Source: Bagarius yarrelli
Taxonomy: Eukaryota; Chordata; Actinopteri; Siluriformes; Sisoridae
NCBI GenBank assembly: GCA_005784505.1
Contig: VCAZ01000012.1
Location: 4,035,011-4,099,010, forward strand
DNA: 64,000 bases
Direction: 5' to 3'
Shown here: piece by piece, positions 63,012 through 64,000 of the stretch
Layout: every line of letters starts with the position of its first letter
Numbering within the stretch: the first letter of the stretch is position 1
Position numbers and translations under genes: made by a program
The notes under the pieces: model-generated
The model's database searches: none
Told to the model about the DNA's origin: nothing
Seen by the model: the letters and a program-made list of their open reading frames with translations, nothing else

Positions 63012-63198
63012 TCATACGTCGCATTCAGAGTCACTGGACGTTACGGAGAGGATGGACGTGGCCATGTCGGCGCGCTCCGTCACGCTCGATACGCTGGTGG
63101 TGGGACTGGCGGCGGTGCACGGCGACTCTGCCGAGCTATGCGGAGTGCATTCAGATAGAGAGCGCATGCCGTTCTGTCCTATGGCTTGGTGCTGGAGC
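63012..63198 (-). CDS. SIX3 homeobox transcription factor, last exon
   Basis: Encodes the C-terminal tail of SIX3, a homeodomain repressor of the SIX3/6 class needed for forebrain and eye formation. The acceptor CTTTTAG ends at 63199-63200 and the exon starts with G, which completes an Arg codon split by the intron, as in other SIX3 genes. It then reads LQHQAIGQNGMRSL, SAESPCTAASPTTSVSS, TERADMATS and the class signature SILSVTSSDSECDV, with TGA at 63012-63014. SIX3 rather than SIX6 is indicated by MRSL, the ASPTTSVSS block and the final Val. The 187 coding bases are intact. The exon with the SIX domain and homeodomain lies beyond 64000. The gene converges on six2. Confidence 0.95.
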
Positions 63199-63699
63199 CT
63201 AAAAGAGAAAGTGAAGAAATGATGTAACGTCACTTAAAGTATAAAACATTTGCTAGTTTTAATATCTATGTACTGATCTGGTCTATAGTGTTCGAGCTAA
63301 TAAGTTTGAAACGCAGGCCTACAGCAGCTACACATAGTTTAGTAAACAAGAATCACGCTAGTTTTAGACAAAATTAACCTGATACGCTGGCGCCTTTATT
63401 AAATATATCTTTATGAAGTTTAGGCAAAAACAAATCAAATGTTAGCTATATGACGTTTGATAAAGAAAACAAAAAAAACTACAACAAAAAATCACGTTAC
63501 CTATTTTTTCTACTGTTTATAAATCGCGTCTGGCTCATATTTTCACAGAATATCTTTGGGTCTTGAACTAGAGAATCTAAAAGATCATTCTGATTTAAAT
63601 ATTAATCACGAAAGGTGTCCTATGTAATATTTTCCGTTATGTTTATGTATCATCATTATCTGTATAGCAAATAGGCGTAGCTAAGCAAACAACATTTAG

Positions 63700-63740
<41 letters not shown>

Positions 63741-64000
63741 TCACATAACATTGAGAAAAATAATATTTAACAAAAGGTTAAACCGGATCAGTTTAGAATT
63801 AAAAGCAGGCCAAAATGGTATATAAAAATTTATTTTATTAAGAATAACTGATTATATTGGACTAACAATGAAAAATGTCTGAACAAAATATATTCTGTTT
63901 TGTCAAGTATAATTGTTGTTTATTCTCTGCAAATGTGTTTTCAAAATTATTTATAATATAGAAAAGTAGTAAAACTGGTGTTTTATCACATATGAATCCT
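63199..64000 (-). other. six3 intron 1, partial
   Basis: The intron starts, in gene order, beyond the right edge and ends at the acceptor 63199-63200. AT-rich, with a (CA)n run at 63701-63738 and no other feature seen. Confidence 0.8.
63701..63738. repeat. (CA)n microsatellite
   Basis: About 38 bp of CA dinucleotides within the six3 intron. Confidence 0.95.

Noticed and set aside
63199..63233. continuation of the six3 frame upstream of the last exon
   Set aside because: The family sequence begins at the split Arg codon after CTTTTAG; the extra residues are intron.
1..64000. prokaryotic operon, phage or CRISPR content
   Set aside because: Intron-bearing homeobox genes, fish repeats and the absence of long dense frames rule out a bacterial or phage origin; no regularly spaced direct repeats were seen.

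Overview
This is vertebrate, almost certainly teleost fish, genomic DNA. It is AT-rich, gene-poor and full of microsatellites. It carries Tc1/mariner relics, a LINE with APE endonuclease and reverse transcriptase pieces, and fish-type SINE/MITE copies. It also holds parts of two developmental homeobox genes with vertebrate exon structure. The repeat types suggest an otophysan-like fish (catfish, characin or carp group), but that is inference. I saw no bacterial genes, rRNA, tRNA or CRISPR array.

The anchor is the six2-six3 locus. six2 lies on the + strand: exon 1 at 38510-39069 encodes the SIX domain and homeodomain intact, and exon 2 at 40139-40468 encodes the C-terminal tail. The last coding exon of six3 lies on the - strand at 63012-63198; its first exon is beyond the right edge. 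The two genes converge tail to tail, as in other vertebrates, with about 22.5 kb between their stop codons. Both encode transcription factors: SIX2 works in nephron progenitors and craniofacial mesenchyme, SIX3 in forebrain and eye.

Left of six2 (1 to about 38000) I recognise no gene. This desert holds a Sleeping Beauty-like Tc1 relic (5595-6086), an inverted Tc1-like element (12960-14243), SINE-like copies, many simple repeats, and several less AT-rich blocks that are candidate conserved non-coding elements. The six2 promoter region is about 37400-38509.

Between six2 and six3 the DNA is a trap for mobile elements. It contains a decayed five-block multi-exon gene relic (47807-49309). Next is a LINE in minus orientation (49425-54803), itself interrupted by a short MITE-like repeat, by the 3' part of a second LINE carrying RNase H, and by a full-length Tc1-like transposon with ITRs of about 130 bp. 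A pogo/Tigger-like transposase relic (56709-57670) and a CpG-richer block (58380-58760) follow. Sequences resembling CTCF motifs flank this TE-rich interval; a domain border between six3 and six2 is known from other vertebrates.

The most striking anomaly is six2 exon 2. Its protein sequence is readable to the conserved end, but only across about six reading-frame breaks in 330 bp, several of them one-base losses in short A runs. Exon 1 and the six3 exon are clean. This looks like local sequence error more than gene decay, but it needs checking.
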